DNA of 64,000 nt from an uncultured Erythrobacter sp. (GTDB lineage: Bacteria > Pseudomonadota > Alphaproteobacteria > Sphingomonadales > Sphingomonadaceae): positions 62,001-126,000 of the forward strand of contig CANKYZ010000008.1 in the NCBI GenBank assembly GCA_947488325.1, in the 5' to 3' direction. The translations under genes and the position numbers were made by a program. The notes beneath the pieces are model-generated. The model saw only the letters and a list, made by a program, of their open reading frames with translations, did not search any database and was not told where the DNA came from. Shown here one piece after another: positions 46,381 to 55,618 of the stretch (position 1 is its first letter; the number at the start of each line of letters is the position of its first letter).

Positions 46381-47418
46381 TCAACCATTTCCCCCAAAAG
46401 CAGACGACATCTCAGCTAGCTTGCGCTCCCATTGCAGCGCGTGGCCGATGATAGTGTCCAAATCTGCGTATTGCGGCCGCCATGGCAAGGTCGAACGGAT
46501 GCGTGATGGGTCGGAAATTAGCGAATCCGGATCGCCAGCCCGCCGCACCTCCATCTTGCGATCAATTTTGAGATTGGTCACACGGTCAACTGCATCCAGA
46601 ACTTCGAGCACGGAAAAGCCCCGACCGTATCCACAATTCATCGTGAGAGAGCGATTCGGTTGCTCAATCAAAGCCTCCATTGCGAGAACATGCGCAGCCG
46701 CAAGATCGCTGACATGAATGTAGTCGCGTACCCCCGTACCGTCAGGCGTGTCGTAGTCGGTACCGTAAACACTCACGTTATCGCGCTGCCCCAACGCGCA
46801 TTCGACAGCGACTTTGATCAGATGAGTTGCCCCGGCAGTGGACTGACCTGTTCGCGCCTTTGGATCAGCGCCCGCGACGTTGAAGTATCGGAGTGCGCCA
46901 AAGTTGATCGAATGTGCCGCCGCTGTGTCACCCAACATTTGTTCAGTCATGAGCTTTGACCAACCATAAGGATTGATGGGCCGCTGCGGCGTTTCCTCAC
47001 TGACTGCCGGAACGTCAGGTATTCCGTAAGTCGCGGCGGTTGAGGAGAAGATGAAATGCGGCACGCCTGCTTTCACCGCAGTTTCAATAAGCGCACGGCT
47101 CTTTGCGGTGTTGTTGTGATAATATTTGAGTGGATCAGTGACGCTTTCAGGCACCACAACCGAACCCGCAAAATGCATGATCGCGCCAGTCTTCTGCTCA
47201 GCAAAGATACGTGCCAACAGCTCCGCATCCTCGATATCACCTTCGTAAAACGGTACGTCGTCCGGCACTGCAAAGCGAAAGCCGGTTATCAAATTGTCGA
47301 TCACCGCCAAGGGCCAGCCAGCATCTTTAAGTGCAAGGACCGCGTGGCTGCCGATATATCCGGCGCCACCGGTAACCAGAACGGATGGTTTTAAGGTCTC
47401 AGACATGCACACGCTCAT
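46381..47418 (-). CDS. galE: UDP-glucose 4-epimerase
   Basis: Interconverts UDP-glucose and UDP-galactose using NAD, feeding surface polysaccharide synthesis. About 345 residues. NAD-binding VLVTGGAGYIGSHAVLAL is near the N-terminus; the catalytic Tyr-x-x-x-Lys is in NPYGWSKLMTEQML with the Ser/Thr in FSSTAATYG. GVRDYIHVSDLAAAHVLAM is conserved. Start choice is open between ATGs at 47448, 47418 and 47406; CAGGTG lies 9 bases before 47418. No other polysaccharide genes are adjacent. Confidence 0.95.
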   Translation of the reverse strand: MSVCMSETLKPSVLVTGGAGYIGSHAVLALKDAGWPLAVIDNLITGFRFAVPDDVPFYEGDIEDAELLARIFAEQKTGAIMHFAGSVVVPESVTDPLKYYHNNTAKSRALIETAVKAGVPHFIFSSTAATYGIPDVPAVSEETPQRPINPYGWSKLMTEQMLGDTAAAHSINFGALRYFNVAGADPKARTGQSTAGATHLIKVAVECALGQRDNVSVYGTDYDTPDGTGVRDYIHVSDLAAAHVLAMEALIEQPNRSLTMNCGYGRGFSVLEVLDAVDRVTNLKIDRKMEVRRAGDPDSLISDPSRIRSTLPWRPQYADLDTIIGHALQWERKLAEMSSAFGGNG

Positions 47419-47521
47419 ATCGACATTCACCTGCAAAAGCGTGAGCATGGTCTAAGAATAGCCCTTGTTTTGCACAACTGCATCACTGACCTATAATTGA
47501 GCCTCAGAGAGGATACTCGTC

Positions 47522-48166
47522 ATGATCTCCGCAACCCCAAGAATCGACCGCATCATTCGTGCCACCATAATCACCCTCACCGCCGGAACTCTTGCCGCTT
47601 GCGCAGGCACTTATACCGGTCCGGTTGAAGTCACCCGCTTTGTTGGTCAGCAACAGGTGCCACTTGGGCAAGGGACGATAACGCTCGATTTTCCGGACGA
47701 GGTAGAAAATCAGACCGCACGCAATGCCTTTGCTGCGGCAGTTGCGGATGAGCTTTCCGATCTTGGCTATGAAGTCGTGCTCGATGGTTCTTCGCAGGCG
47801 GTCTATCTCGCCTCTATTCGCACCAGCCGCAATACGCTTGCAGCAGCCAGCTCTAATGGACCGGTTAGCGTTGGTGTCGGCGGCGGCACGGGCAGCTATG
47901 GCAGCGGCGTAGGCGTGGGTCTGGGCATAAATCTGGGCGGCGGCAATCGCGCTCCCAATGTCCTTTCAGAACTTTCGGTGCGCATTACTGGCCCTGATGG
48001 CGCAAGCCTTTGGGAAGGTCGCGCTCAGCAACCGACTTCGATCAAGTCACCCTATTCGGATGTGGATGCGAGCGCACGGATACTTGCTGCCGCCTTGTTC
48101 AACGACTTTCCCGGTGGCAATGGCGAAACAGTGACCGTCGACGTGGACGATCTGCGCGAACAATAA
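47522..48166 (+). CDS. DUF4136-family lipoprotein (copy 2)
   Basis: 214 residues. A hydrophobic N-terminus ends in [11 protein letters not shown] with a lipidation Cys. The body has [20 protein letters not shown], a Gly-rich loop ([20 protein letters not shown]) and ends with [20 protein letters not shown], closely matching the copy at 13790-14491. AGAGGAT precedes the ATG. The carboxypeptidase gene follows 14 bases after its stop. Function unknown. Confidence 0.72.
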   Translation: MISATPRIDRIIRATIITLTAGTLAACAGTYTGPVEVTRFVGQQQVPLGQGTITLDFPDEVENQTARNAFAAAVADELSDLGYEVVLDGSSQAVYLASIRTSRNTLAAASSNGPVSVGVGGGTGSYGSGVGVGLGINLGGGNRAPNVLSELSVRITGPDGASLWEGRAQQPTSIKSPYSDVDASARILAAALFNDFPGGNGETVTVDVDDLREQ

Positions 48167-48180
48167 TCTTAAGGGCAACA

Positions 48181-49320
48181 ATGACTAAAATCGCAATCGA
48201 CGCGGCTTTTGACAGCGGCAATATCAACGTGCTGTCAATCGACGGACACACTGCCAAAATGGCAATCAAAAAAGACCACATGTCCGAATTCGCACAGTGG
48301 TTTCATTTTCGTGTGGTCGGCGAAGTGGGCGAGGAACTTGAACTCAAGATCACCGATCTAAACAACAGCGCATTCACCGGTGGCTGGCCCGACTACGACG
48401 CCTGCGTTTCTGAAGACCGCGAGTATTGGGCGCGCGCAGCAAGCAGTTTCGACAAGAACGAAGACAACGGCACGCTCACCATCCGGTATGCCCCGGCATC
48501 CAATGTAAGCTGGTTCGCTTATTTTGCTCCTTATTCAATGGAGCGGCATCACGATCTTATATCTGAAGCGGCAGCAAGCGAGGGTGTGGATCTTGTGCGC
48601 CTTGCTACCACGCTCGACGGGCAGCCGCTCGATATGCTGGAGATGGGTGAAGGTGACACACAGGTGTGGCTCTATGCGCGTCAACATCCGGGAGAGACTC
48701 AGGCAGAATGGTGGATGGAAGGTGCCTTAGAATGCCTAACCGATCCAGCTGATCCGGTGGCACGCGGACTGCGTAAACACTGCCGTTTGCATATCGTGCC
48801 CAACTGCAACCCAGACGGGTCAAAGCGCGGGCATCTGCGCACCAATGCCGTGGGCACCAATCTCAACCGCGAATGGAGCGAGCCAAGCGCAGTCAAATCG
48901 CCAGAAGTGCTCGCGATACGAAGTAAAATGGATGAAACCGGCGTAGATTACGCGATGGACGTGCACGGCGACGAAGCAATCCCGGCTGTGTTCCTTGCCG
49001 GGTATGAAGGCATCCCGGGCTGGACTGATGAGCATGGCGAGCAATTCTATCGTTACCAGCGCATCCTCGACCGACGCACTCCTGATTTTCAAACTAAACT
49101 TGGCTATCCAAAGGCATCAGCGGGCAAAGCAAATCTTGGCATCAGTACCAATCTCGTCGCTGAGCGCTATGGTGCCTGTGCGATGACGTTGGAAATGCCA
49201 TACAAAGACCTAACCGACTTCCCAGAACCCGAACAAGGATGGTCCCCCGAACGCTGCAAACTGCTGGCACGAGATTGCCTTGCCGCGCTGCTCGAATGGC
49301 TCGAAACGGCAAAGGGCTGA
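48181..49320 (+). CDS. M14-family zinc carboxypeptidase (cytosolic carboxypeptidase-like)
   Basis: 379 residues with no signal peptide. An N-terminal beta-sandwich (~1-120) precedes the catalytic domain. Zinc ligands are in [17 protein letters not shown] (His-x-x-Glu) and [10 protein letters not shown] (His); the general-base Glu is in [11 protein letters not shown]; the substrate-binding Asn-Arg pair is in [11 protein letters not shown]. This layout resembles the AGBL/Nna1-like bacterial group, whose natural substrates are unknown. The frame is open upstream but the ATG at 48181, 14 bases after the lipoprotein gene, is the clear family start. Confidence 0.9.
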   Translation: MTKIAIDAAFDSGNINVLSIDGHTAKMAIKKDHMSEFAQWFHFRVVGEVGEELELKITDLNNSAFTGGWPDYDACVSEDREYWARAASSFDKNEDNGTLTIRYAPASNVSWFAYFAPYSMERHHDLISEAAASEGVDLVRLATTLDGQPLDMLEMGEGDTQVWLYARQHPGETQAEWWMEGALECLTDPADPVARGLRKHCRLHIVPNCNPDGSKRGHLRTNAVGTNLNREWSEPSAVKSPEVLAIRSKMDETGVDYAMDVHGDEAIPAVFLAGYEGIPGWTDEHGEQFYRYQRILDRRTPDFQTKLGYPKASAGKANLGISTNLVAERYGACAMTLEMPYKDLTDFPEPEQGWSPERCKLLARDCLAALLEWLETAKG

Positions 49321-49387
49321 ACTTACATAATTTTACCGGCTGTCTGGCCCGACCTATGCTATGATTGGGCGAAAGAGGAGACGGGAA

Positions 49388-50125
49388 ATGCATGCAAGAC
49401 GGAACTTGATCGGACGCAGGATGCTTCTTGCAGGATTCGGTGCTGGCGCAGCCTTAGCGGTTTTACCGGCAGCTGCGCGCGCGCAGGGCCTTCCAAACCT
49501 AGGCGATCTGGGCGGTGGTGGTGGACTAGGCCTTGGCTCTATCCTTGGCAAAGCGAGCGACAACGCGCTCGATAAACTAGCCGTTCCCGGCGCTTTTTAT
49601 GATGATGAAGATATCCGCATCGGGCTACCAATTGTCGGCAACCTTGGTGGGCGCAGCGGTGGCCTCTTCGGATCGTTGTTGAGCGCTGGCAATCGTTTGG
49701 GTGTACTGGGTGACATCACCCGGTTGATTAACGACGCGACAGGAGAAGCGGCTGGCGAAGCCAAGCCAATCTTCCGCGACGCAATTGATGGACTTTCATT
49801 CAACGATGCGCCGGGAATTATTCGAGAAGATGATGGCGGCACACAATATCTGCGCAATTCTGCAAACGACCGCCTGCATTCTCGGCTGGAACCTTTGATT
49901 GATGGCGCTCTCGATAAAGCTGGTGTCTATCGCCAGTTTGACGGATTGGCAGAACAGCACGGCTTCATCCGCAATGCAGGCCTAAACCGCGAAAGCATCA
50001 ATCGGTCTGTGACCGATCAAGGGCTCGACGGAATTTTTGCCTATATCGGGAATGAAGAGCGGACCTTCCGCGAAAACCCCGTTGGCAATCTGGGCGGTGC
50101 ACTGGGTGACTTGCTGGGGCAATAG
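49388..50125 (+). CDS. DUF4197-domain exported protein
   Basis: 245 residues. The N-terminus HARRNLIGRRMLLAGFGAGA has twin arginines and a hydrophobic run ending AARAQ, suggesting Tat or Sec export. After a Gly-rich stretch (GDLGGGGGLGLGSILGKASD) the DUF4197 body follows: NALDKLAVPGAFYDDEDIRI, DAIDGLSFNDAPGIIRED, and LDGIFAYIGNEERTFRENP. AGGAG lies 7 bases before the ATG at 49388. Function unknown. Confidence 0.82.
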   Translation: MHARRNLIGRRMLLAGFGAGAALAVLPAAARAQGLPNLGDLGGGGGLGLGSILGKASDNALDKLAVPGAFYDDEDIRIGLPIVGNLGGRSGGLFGSLLSAGNRLGVLGDITRLINDATGEAAGEAKPIFRDAIDGLSFNDAPGIIREDDGGTQYLRNSANDRLHSRLEPLIDGALDKAGVYRQFDGLAEQHGFIRNAGLNRESINRSVTDQGLDGIFAYIGNEERTFRENPVGNLGGALGDLLGQ

Positions 50126-50207
50126 AGGCAAATAATCAGCCCTGTGCAGTTAAGGCTCTCGTTAGATTGGGGCTCGTTGCATTGAAGCAACACCAAGACC
50201 CCTAACT

Positions 50208-50224
50208 TGCGATGCGCAATCGCA
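50208..50224. promoter_or_regulatory. inverted repeat upstream of the outer-membrane protein gene
   Basis: TGCGAT and ATCGCA form a perfect 6-bp inverted repeat with a 5-base spacer. A second perfect repeat, ACTTGA/TCAAGT with a 5-base spacer, is at 50228-50244. Confidence 0.4.
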
Positions 50225-50248
50225 TCAACTTGAACTCATCAAGTAAAA

Positions 50249-50267
50249 ACTTCAGTCCGACTTCAGT
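50249..50267 (+). promoter_or_regulatory. 11-base-period direct repeat upstream of the outer-membrane protein gene
   Basis: ACTTCAGT occurs twice with a 3-base gap. Eight-base direct repeats with an 11-base period are the pattern bound by OmpR/PhoB-type response regulators. It ends 18 bases before the start codon. Confidence 0.45.
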
Positions 50268-50285
50268 TATGATTTAGGAGTTTTT

Positions 50286-50831
50286 ATGAATAGATTCGCA
50301 ATCTTGCTTGCTGCTGGTGCAGCGACCTGTGCGACTCCCGCATTCGCTGACGATGCCGGTGATGTTGATAATGGCGGAATCTTCGTTGGTGCTGTAGCTG
50401 GCTTTGATAACGTTACGTTGGAAGCTGGCGGAGTCGACGATGCCGAAAATGGGCTCGTTTACGGAGTTACCGCAGGCTATGACATTGACACCGGTAAGAC
50501 GATCATCGGCGTCGAAGTCGAATTAACTGACACCACGATCGGCGACGATTTCGGCGGCGCAGGTCTCGACATTTATGGCGGGTTGCGCCTTGGTTACGAG
50601 GCGGATGATAACGACACGTTCTACCTCAAAGCAGGTTACTCGAATGTCGATGCTGACCTCGTCAGCAATCTTGAAGGAGTGCGTTTAGGATTTGGCGTTG
50701 AACACGATTTCGGTGGATTTGTCGGTCGCGTTGAATATCGCTATTCTAACTACAACTTTAGCGACGTACTAAACGCAGAAGTGAACGGGAACCGCCATCA
50801 AGTAGCCGTCACTCTGGGTACCAAACTCTAA
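50286..50831 (+). CDS. small outer-membrane beta-barrel protein
   Basis: 181 residues with a signal peptide (RFAILLAAGAATCATPAFA). The mature part alternates polar and hydrophobic residues as in an 8-stranded Omp25/opacity-type barrel, with strands such as IFVGAVAGFDNVTLEAGG, IIGVEVELTDTTIG, and FVGRVEYRYSNYNF. It is acidic throughout. The last residue is Leu rather than the common Phe. GGAG precedes the ATG. Upstream repeats suggest regulated expression. Confidence 0.8.
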   Translation: MNRFAILLAAGAATCATPAFADDAGDVDNGGIFVGAVAGFDNVTLEAGGVDDAENGLVYGVTAGYDIDTGKTIIGVEVELTDTTIGDDFGGAGLDIYGGLRLGYEADDNDTFYLKAGYSNVDADLVSNLEGVRLGFGVEHDFGGFVGRVEYRYSNYNFSDVLNAEVNGNRHQVAVTLGTKL

Positions 50832-50859
50832 TCCGAATTATCGGAAATAAGAAACTAGG

Positions 50860-50890
50860 AAGGGCCGGGATGAAATTTCCGGCCCTTTTA
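50860..50890. terminator. bidirectional terminator between the outer-membrane protein gene and cdd
   Basis: A 9-bp stem AAGGGCCGG/CCGGCCCTT with a 10-base loop and T residues on the plus strand; the A tract on the left also suits the minus-strand cdd. Confidence 0.8.
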
Positions 50891-51331
50891 CTTTAAGCCA
50901 CTGTTTAAATGCGCCGGACCAAAGGCGTGCGGCAGCAATTCTGACAAAGCCACCCGGCGAGTTTCATCTTTGCCGACGCACAGAACCATTGGGTCTGTGC
51001 CGCCAAGTTGCGCGATCTCATTAAGCACTTGCCGGCACCGTCCGCACGGTGTGATCGGACTGCCGTCGCCTTTATCGGCTGGCCCCGTTATGGCGACCGC
51101 TTGCAGTCCGCCCCTTCGCCCTTCGCCAAATGCGCGCGACACCGCTATGGTTTCGGCGCAAAGCGCCAGACCATAGCTCGCATTCTCGACATTGCTTCCA
51201 GTTATTATGGCGCCATCCTCAAACAGAAGCGCAGCACCAACATGGTAATCCGAATAGGGCGCATAGGCATGTTGACCGGCCTCGCGAGCAGCAGCGACGA
51301 GTTTGGTTTCCATATCGGTAGATACGGTCAT
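50888..51331 (-). CDS. cdd: cytidine deaminase
   Basis: Zinc enzyme that deaminates cytidine and deoxycytidine in pyrimidine salvage. 147 residues of the small tetrameric type. Substrate and zinc motifs are SNVENASYGLALCAETIA (Cys-Ala-Glu) and TPCGRCRQVLNE (two Cys). The ATG at 51331 overlaps the stop of the upstream GH25-like gene by 4 bases (ATGA), which fixes the start. Confidence 0.94.
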   Translation of the reverse strand: MTVSTDMETKLVAAAREAGQHAYAPYSDYHVGAALLFEDGAIITGSNVENASYGLALCAETIAVSRAFGEGRRGGLQAVAITGPADKGDGSPITPCGRCRQVLNEIAQLGGTDPMVLCVGKDETRRVALSELLPHAFGPAHLNSGLK

Positions 51332-52050
51332 CGTTGCACCACCACCCATTCAATCGGTTCCTCAGAGGCTTCGCTTATCAATTGGCTGTTAGCACTCCAT
51401 AACAGCCATGGACGTCCTGCATAATCAGGCTTTGCCCGGTCGCGCAAAAGCCACAGGTCACGCGCAGTGCTGCGCGCGGTGCGGTGGCGCGTTTCGAACT
51501 TGCTGCCCAACCGAAGTATCACCGGTTTTCCCGCATGCAATTCGATCTGGTTTACTAGCGTCATCAGTTCGCTTTCGACCGCAGCATCGCTTACCGCTGG
51601 ATCACAACCAATGGCAGTGCGATCCAACGCAATCGCGGGAGGCAGCAAATCGGCGTTGCGCGGCACCATCCGTGTAAAGCGTGCAGACTGCTCATCAGCG
51701 CGCAAACAGGGATCAAACGGCTGGACAATCCCGACCTGCATACCCGATGCGAGAGCTGCCGATAGCCTTCCTGCAAAACCTGGATCTGGCGCGGCGTTGG
51801 CCCCGGCCAGCTCAAGATAAACAAAGTCCGCCCCGATCGCGCCCAAAGTCTCAAATCGTGTGCCCGATGCACCGCTTGCGATTAGGGCACCTTGTTCGGG
51901 ATAGAGCATAACATCAGGCCGCCAGCTGCGCATATCCCACCACAGCCAACCGGCAAAACCGATAGCTATCAGCACGATCAGCGCAATCACGTGAAAGACC
52001 CAACGGCGAAGCACATTACCCTTTTTCTTGCGTCTATTGGTTCGGACCAT
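51328..52050 (-). CDS. membrane-anchored GH25 (lysozyme)-like protein, probably inactive
   Basis: 240 residues: a basic N-terminus (MVRTNRRKKKGNVLRR), one membrane helix (HVIALIVLIAIGFAGWLWWD), and a periplasmic domain resembling glycoside hydrolase family 25. Recognisable blocks are GADFVYLELAGANAAPDPGF, ALASGMQVGIVQPFDPCLRA and LLPPAIALDRTAIGCD. At these places active GH25 enzymes carry KATEG, YHF and DLE-type residues; here they read LELAG, QPF and ALD, so the catalytic acids appear lost. It might still bind peptidoglycan. It is coupled to cdd and follows UPF0262 after 9 bases. Confidence 0.6.
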   Translation of the reverse strand: MVRTNRRKKKGNVLRRWVFHVIALIVLIAIGFAGWLWWDMRSWRPDVMLYPEQGALIASGASGTRFETLGAIGADFVYLELAGANAAPDPGFAGRLSAALASGMQVGIVQPFDPCLRADEQSARFTRMVPRNADLLPPAIALDRTAIGCDPAVSDAAVESELMTLVNQIELHAGKPVILRLGSKFETRHRTARSTARDLWLLRDRAKPDYAGRPWLLWSANSQLISEASEEPIEWVVVQR

Positions 52051-52059
52051 CTCTCTGCA

Positions 52060-52578
52060 TCAGCCCTTTATGTGCAATACGCAGATCAGCGTGAATAGTC
52101 GCCGTGCTGTGGCAAAATCGGTTTCGATTTTGCCCTCCAATCTTTCGACCAACAGTTCAGCGGCATCATTGTGGATACCGCGTCGAGCCATGTCGATCGT
52201 CTCAATTTCTGCCGGTGTTGCCTTACGAATCGCCTGATAATAACTATCACAGATCGCAAAATATTCACGGATCGGACGGCGGAAACGCGCAAGCCCGATC
52301 AATAGAGTTTCAAGCTCGCTCTCGCCTGAATCAGCAATCGCCATCACTAGACGTCCATCGCGCACACCCAACCGCAACCGATAAGGTCCTTTGGCGCCGC
52401 GTTCAGCGCTTCGCACCGGTCTGAAGGTGTTCTCTTCCACTAGGTCATAGATCGCGACCCGGCGTTCTTGTTCGACATCAGCATTGCGCCACAAAATCGT
52501 CTCTTCATCGAGATCGATATGAGAAATGCGATGCGTACCTAAAGGCTGAGTCGCGGTTGCTGATGGCGTGTCGATCAT
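52060..52578 (-). CDS. UPF0262 family protein
   Basis: 172 residues of a family found almost only in alphaproteobacteria; function unknown. Family blocks include HRISHIDLDEETILWRNADV, VEQERRVAIYDLVEENTFRP, SELETLLIGLARFRRPIREY, and ARRGIHNDAAELLVERLEGK. The ATG at 52578 is preceded by GAAGGCGG; longer in-frame starts are unlikely. It is first in a likely operon with the GH25-like gene and cdd, and divergent from dnaB. Confidence 0.88.
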   Translation of the reverse strand: MIDTPSATATQPLGTHRISHIDLDEETILWRNADVEQERRVAIYDLVEENTFRPVRSAERGAKGPYRLRLGVRDGRLVMAIADSGESELETLLIGLARFRRPIREYFAICDSYYQAIRKATPAEIETIDMARRGIHNDAAELLVERLEGKIETDFATARRLFTLICVLHIKG

Positions 52579-52737
52579 GACAATACCGCCTTCGCAGACA
52601 AGAGGGCTACACTTCAAGCACTTCGGGGCCGACTTTGTTCCGCAATCCCCGCTATCCACAGCGCGAATGAGGAATGTAGAAATATATTCGCTCGAACCGG
52701 CTTGCGCGAATAGGGGGCAAGCGACCATTTAGGCGCC

Positions 52738-54246
52738 ATGGCTGAACCCGAAAAACTCTCGCTCATTTCCGACGCATCAGACACCGAACGCAAGTTGCCT
52801 TTTAACCTAGAGGCAGAAGCGGCATTTCTGGGCGCCGTTTTGATCGACAATCGGGTGATTGAGGAATTACAGACGCCGATTCAGCCGCATCATTTCTTTG
52901 AGCCACTGCATGAGCGAATTTTTACCCGAATCCTTGCACTGATTGAGCGCAACGCGACTGCATCGCCAGTGACATTACGTCCGCATTTTGAGGCTGATGA
53001 GGCGTTGAAGGAATTGGGCGGACCCAAATATCTCGCACAATTGACCGCGAACGGAGCTGGCTTGCTCGCTCCGCGTGAATTGGCGCAGCAAATCTACGAC
53101 CTTGCCTTGCTGCGAGAACTGGTGAGCGTCGGGCGTGGGCTGGTCGAAGGAGCGATGGATACCTCGGAAGAAACAGATCCGATGGAGCGGATTTCGCAGG
53201 CCGAAGCTGACCTGTACAAGGTCGCCGAAGGCGCCGCGACCGGCAATGACGCTTCGACTTTCCGTGATGCCGCATTGACCGCAATCAAAATGGTAGAAGC
53301 CGCGATGAATTCCGGCGGTGGCCTTTCTGGCAAGACTACCGGGCTAGCAACGATCGATCAGAAAACCGCGGGTCTTCACGAATCCGATCTTATCATTCTC
53401 GCTGGCCGTCCAGGCATGGGCAAGACAGCACTCGCCACCAATATCGCGTTCAATTGCGCAGAAGCCCATTTGGATTGGGAGCGCGATGGCGGCGATTTCA
53501 ACTACGGCGCGCCCGCTGCCTTCTTTAGTTTGGAAATGAGCGCCGATCAGCTCGCCACTCGTATCCTGGCCGAACAGTCAGAGATTAGCTCTGAAGCGCT
53601 TCGCAGCGGCAAAATGAGCCGGGAAGATTTCCAGAAATTGAGCTTCGCCAGCCAACGTTTGGCCGAATTACCGCTATATATCGATGATACGCCAGCACTC
53701 ACCATTGGCGGGCTCCGCACCCGGGCAAGGCGGCTTAAACGGAAACACGATATTGGCTTGATCGTGGTGGACTACCTACAATTGCTACAGGGGTCAGGTC
53801 GCGCCAATGACAACCGCGTCAATGAGATTTCTGAGATTAGCCGGGGGCTCAAAACGCTTGCCAAAGAGCTGAGCGTTCCAGTGATCGCGCTTTCCCAGCT
53901 AAGCCGGGCGGTTGAGCAGCGCGAAGACAAACGCCCAATGTTGTCAGATCTAAGGGAATCGGGCTCTATCGAGCAAGACGCAGATATGGTTTGGTTCGTT
54001 TACCGTGACGACTATTATCTCGAATCCAGTCGTCCAGATTTTCCTGATGAAACCAGCCCTCCTGATGCTGTCGAAAAATATCGCGCATGGGAAGAACAAT
54101 ATGAGCTGATCAAGAACAAGGCGGCGCTCAATGTCGCAAAACAGCGGCATGGCTCAACCGGCAACGTCCCGCTCTTGTTCCAGGCTGAATTCACAAAGTT
54201 CACCTCGCCCAATTTGCGCGACTATTCGAGCTGGGGTGAAGGTTAA
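52738..54246 (+). CDS. dnaB: replicative DNA helicase DnaB
   Basis: Hexameric 5'-3' helicase at the replication fork. 502 residues. The N-domain starts LPFNLEAEAAFLGAVLIDNR. The RecA-like core has Walker A AGRPGMGKTALATNIAFN, VVDYLQLLQGSGR, and the LSQLSRAVEQREDKRPMLSD block followed by IEQDADMVWFVYRDDYY. No intein is present. rpoZ follows after about 110 bases. Confidence 0.97.
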   Translation: MAEPEKLSLISDASDTERKLPFNLEAEAAFLGAVLIDNRVIEELQTPIQPHHFFEPLHERIFTRILALIERNATASPVTLRPHFEADEALKELGGPKYLAQLTANGAGLLAPRELAQQIYDLALLRELVSVGRGLVEGAMDTSEETDPMERISQAEADLYKVAEGAATGNDASTFRDAALTAIKMVEAAMNSGGGLSGKTTGLATIDQKTAGLHESDLIILAGRPGMGKTALATNIAFNCAEAHLDWERDGGDFNYGAPAAFFSLEMSADQLATRILAEQSEISSEALRSGKMSREDFQKLSFASQRLAELPLYIDDTPALTIGGLRTRARRLKRKHDIGLIVVDYLQLLQGSGRANDNRVNEISEISRGLKTLAKELSVPVIALSQLSRAVEQREDKRPMLSDLRESGSIEQDADMVWFVYRDDYYLESSRPDFPDETSPPDAVEKYRAWEEQYELIKNKAALNVAKQRHGSTGNVPLLFQAEFTKFTSPNLRDYSSWGEG

Positions 54247-54354
54247 GGGCAACGTAATTAGACTTGGCAGTCGAATCCGCATTTCCTTGACTTTGGCACA
54301 CCTGATACCTAGGTGCTGCGCTCCTTCAGAAATTCTATTTTTAAGAGGCCCACG

Positions 54355-54699
54355 ATGGCACGCGTTACCGTTGAAGATTGCGTCGACAAGATTCCGAATC
54401 GTTTCGACCTTGTCCTGCTTGCCGCACAGCGCGCACGCGAAATCTCTGGCGGCAGCGAGCTGACTCTCGACCGCGACCGGGATAAAAATCCAGTTGTCGC
54501 TTTGCGCGAAATCGCGGAACCGACGGTTAAGCCTAAGGAACTGAAAGAATCGCTCATCACCGGCCTGCAGAAAATCCTACCCGATGATGAAGACGATGCC
54601 GATGAAATCGGTTCCTTGAGCCAGTCGGCTGAAGCCCTGCGGATCACCGCAAGCGCTCCTACACGCTCGACATCGATCGGTGCCGATTACGAAGGGTAA
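54355..54699 (+). CDS. rpoZ: DNA-directed RNA polymerase omega subunit
   Basis: Assembles and stabilises RNA polymerase. 114 residues starting [20 protein letters not shown], then [11 protein letters not shown] and the [11 protein letters not shown] block, all typical. The C-terminal half is acidic and slightly longer than in E. coli. The ATG at 54355 matches the family start. A strong terminator follows, so it is separated from the ParA-like gene. No spoT/relA is adjacent. Confidence 0.95.
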   Translation: MARVTVEDCVDKIPNRFDLVLLAAQRAREISGGSELTLDRDRDKNPVVALREIAEPTVKPKELKESLITGLQKILPDDEDDADEIGSLSQSAEALRITASAPTRSTSIGADYEG

Positions 54700-54736
54700 G
54701 GCCCTCACATTCTCGGGCACATTATGTCCCGAAATG

Positions 54737-54764
54737 AAAAGGCCGCCAGATTGGCGGCCTTTTT
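54737..54764 (+). terminator. rpoZ rho-independent terminator
   Basis: A 12-bp stem AAAAGGCCGCCA/TGGCGGCCTTTT with a 3-base loop and a T tail. Confidence 0.85.
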
Positions 54765-54819
54765 CGTGTCTGAAGTGTATGGTGTTCCTCACCTTCAATT
54801 GAGAGAATTGCGCAGGACC

Positions 54820-55551
54820 ATGGCCTCGATCGCAGTCTACAGTGTCAAAGGTGGAGTGGGGAAAACCACTTTCACGGTCAACTTAGCCTGGTGCGCAGCC
54901 ACTATCTCGCGCCGCGAAACACTGCTTTGGGATCTTGATCCCGCAAACGGGTCTGGGTTTCTGCTCGGCGTAGACCCTAAAAAGAAGCGTACCGCAGGCA
55001 GCGTGTTTGATCAGACCCGCGATCCCAGCAAGTTGATCCAGAAAACCGACTTTCCCGGACTCGATTTGCTACCCGCTGACGAAAGCATCAGAAATCTGGA
55101 CCGCCAGTTCAATCGGATCGGCAAGAAAAAGCGATTGGCCAAGATAACTGAGCGGTTGACCAAAGACTATGACCGCATCTTGTTCGATTGCCCGCCGGTC
55201 CTCAACGAAATCAGCGCGCAAACGATGCGTGCGGCCGATCTGGTGATCGTCCCACTTCCGCCATCGCCGCTATCAACACGCGCATTTGAACAGGTGATCG
55301 CAGAAGTGCGCGGCAGCGGCAAAGGGCACCCGCCTATTCTGCCAGTTTTATCCATGATCGACATGCGCCGCACGCTGCACAAAGATGCGCGAGCCGCAAA
55401 TCCAAGCTGGCCCATTGTTCCCCTTGCCAGCGCGATTGAGCAATGCGCAGTTGAACGCCGGCCAGTTGGTGCCTTTGCCCCGCGTTCGCCAGCCACGCGC
55501 TCCTTTGCCCAACTTTGGACTGCAATCGAACGCAAATTGGCCAGGCGTTAA
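54820..55551 (+). CDS. orphan ParA/MinD-family ATPase
   Basis: 243 residues. The deviant Walker A SVKGGVGKTTFTVNLAW is at residues ~8-24, followed by LLWDLDPANGSGFLLG (Walker A' region) and DRILFDCPPVLNEISAQTMR. Such ATPases position plasmids, chromosomes, chemoreceptors or other cargo. There is no parB or recognisable partner next to it, and the only following gene is DUF3667 after 67 bases. The ATG at 54820 has AGGA upstream; a longer frame from 54724 would run through the rpoZ terminator. Cargo unknown. Confidence 0.85.
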   Translation: MASIAVYSVKGGVGKTTFTVNLAWCAATISRRETLLWDLDPANGSGFLLGVDPKKKRTAGSVFDQTRDPSKLIQKTDFPGLDLLPADESIRNLDRQFNRIGKKKRLAKITERLTKDYDRILFDCPPVLNEISAQTMRAADLVIVPLPPSPLSTRAFEQVIAEVRGSGKGHPPILPVLSMIDMRRTLHKDARAANPSWPIVPLASAIEQCAVERRPVGAFAPRSPATRSFAQLWTAIERKLARR

Positions 55552-55618
55552 ACCTTACCCATTTGGCAATCGATGCCGGATCCGTATAGGCAAGAGCGAC
55601 GCAACAGGGGCAGCAAGA

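Noticed and set aside
54820-55551. ParA-like gene as a sign of a plasmid or integrated element.
   Set aside because: No parB, integrase, transposase or repeat is nearby and all neighbours are core chromosomal genes.
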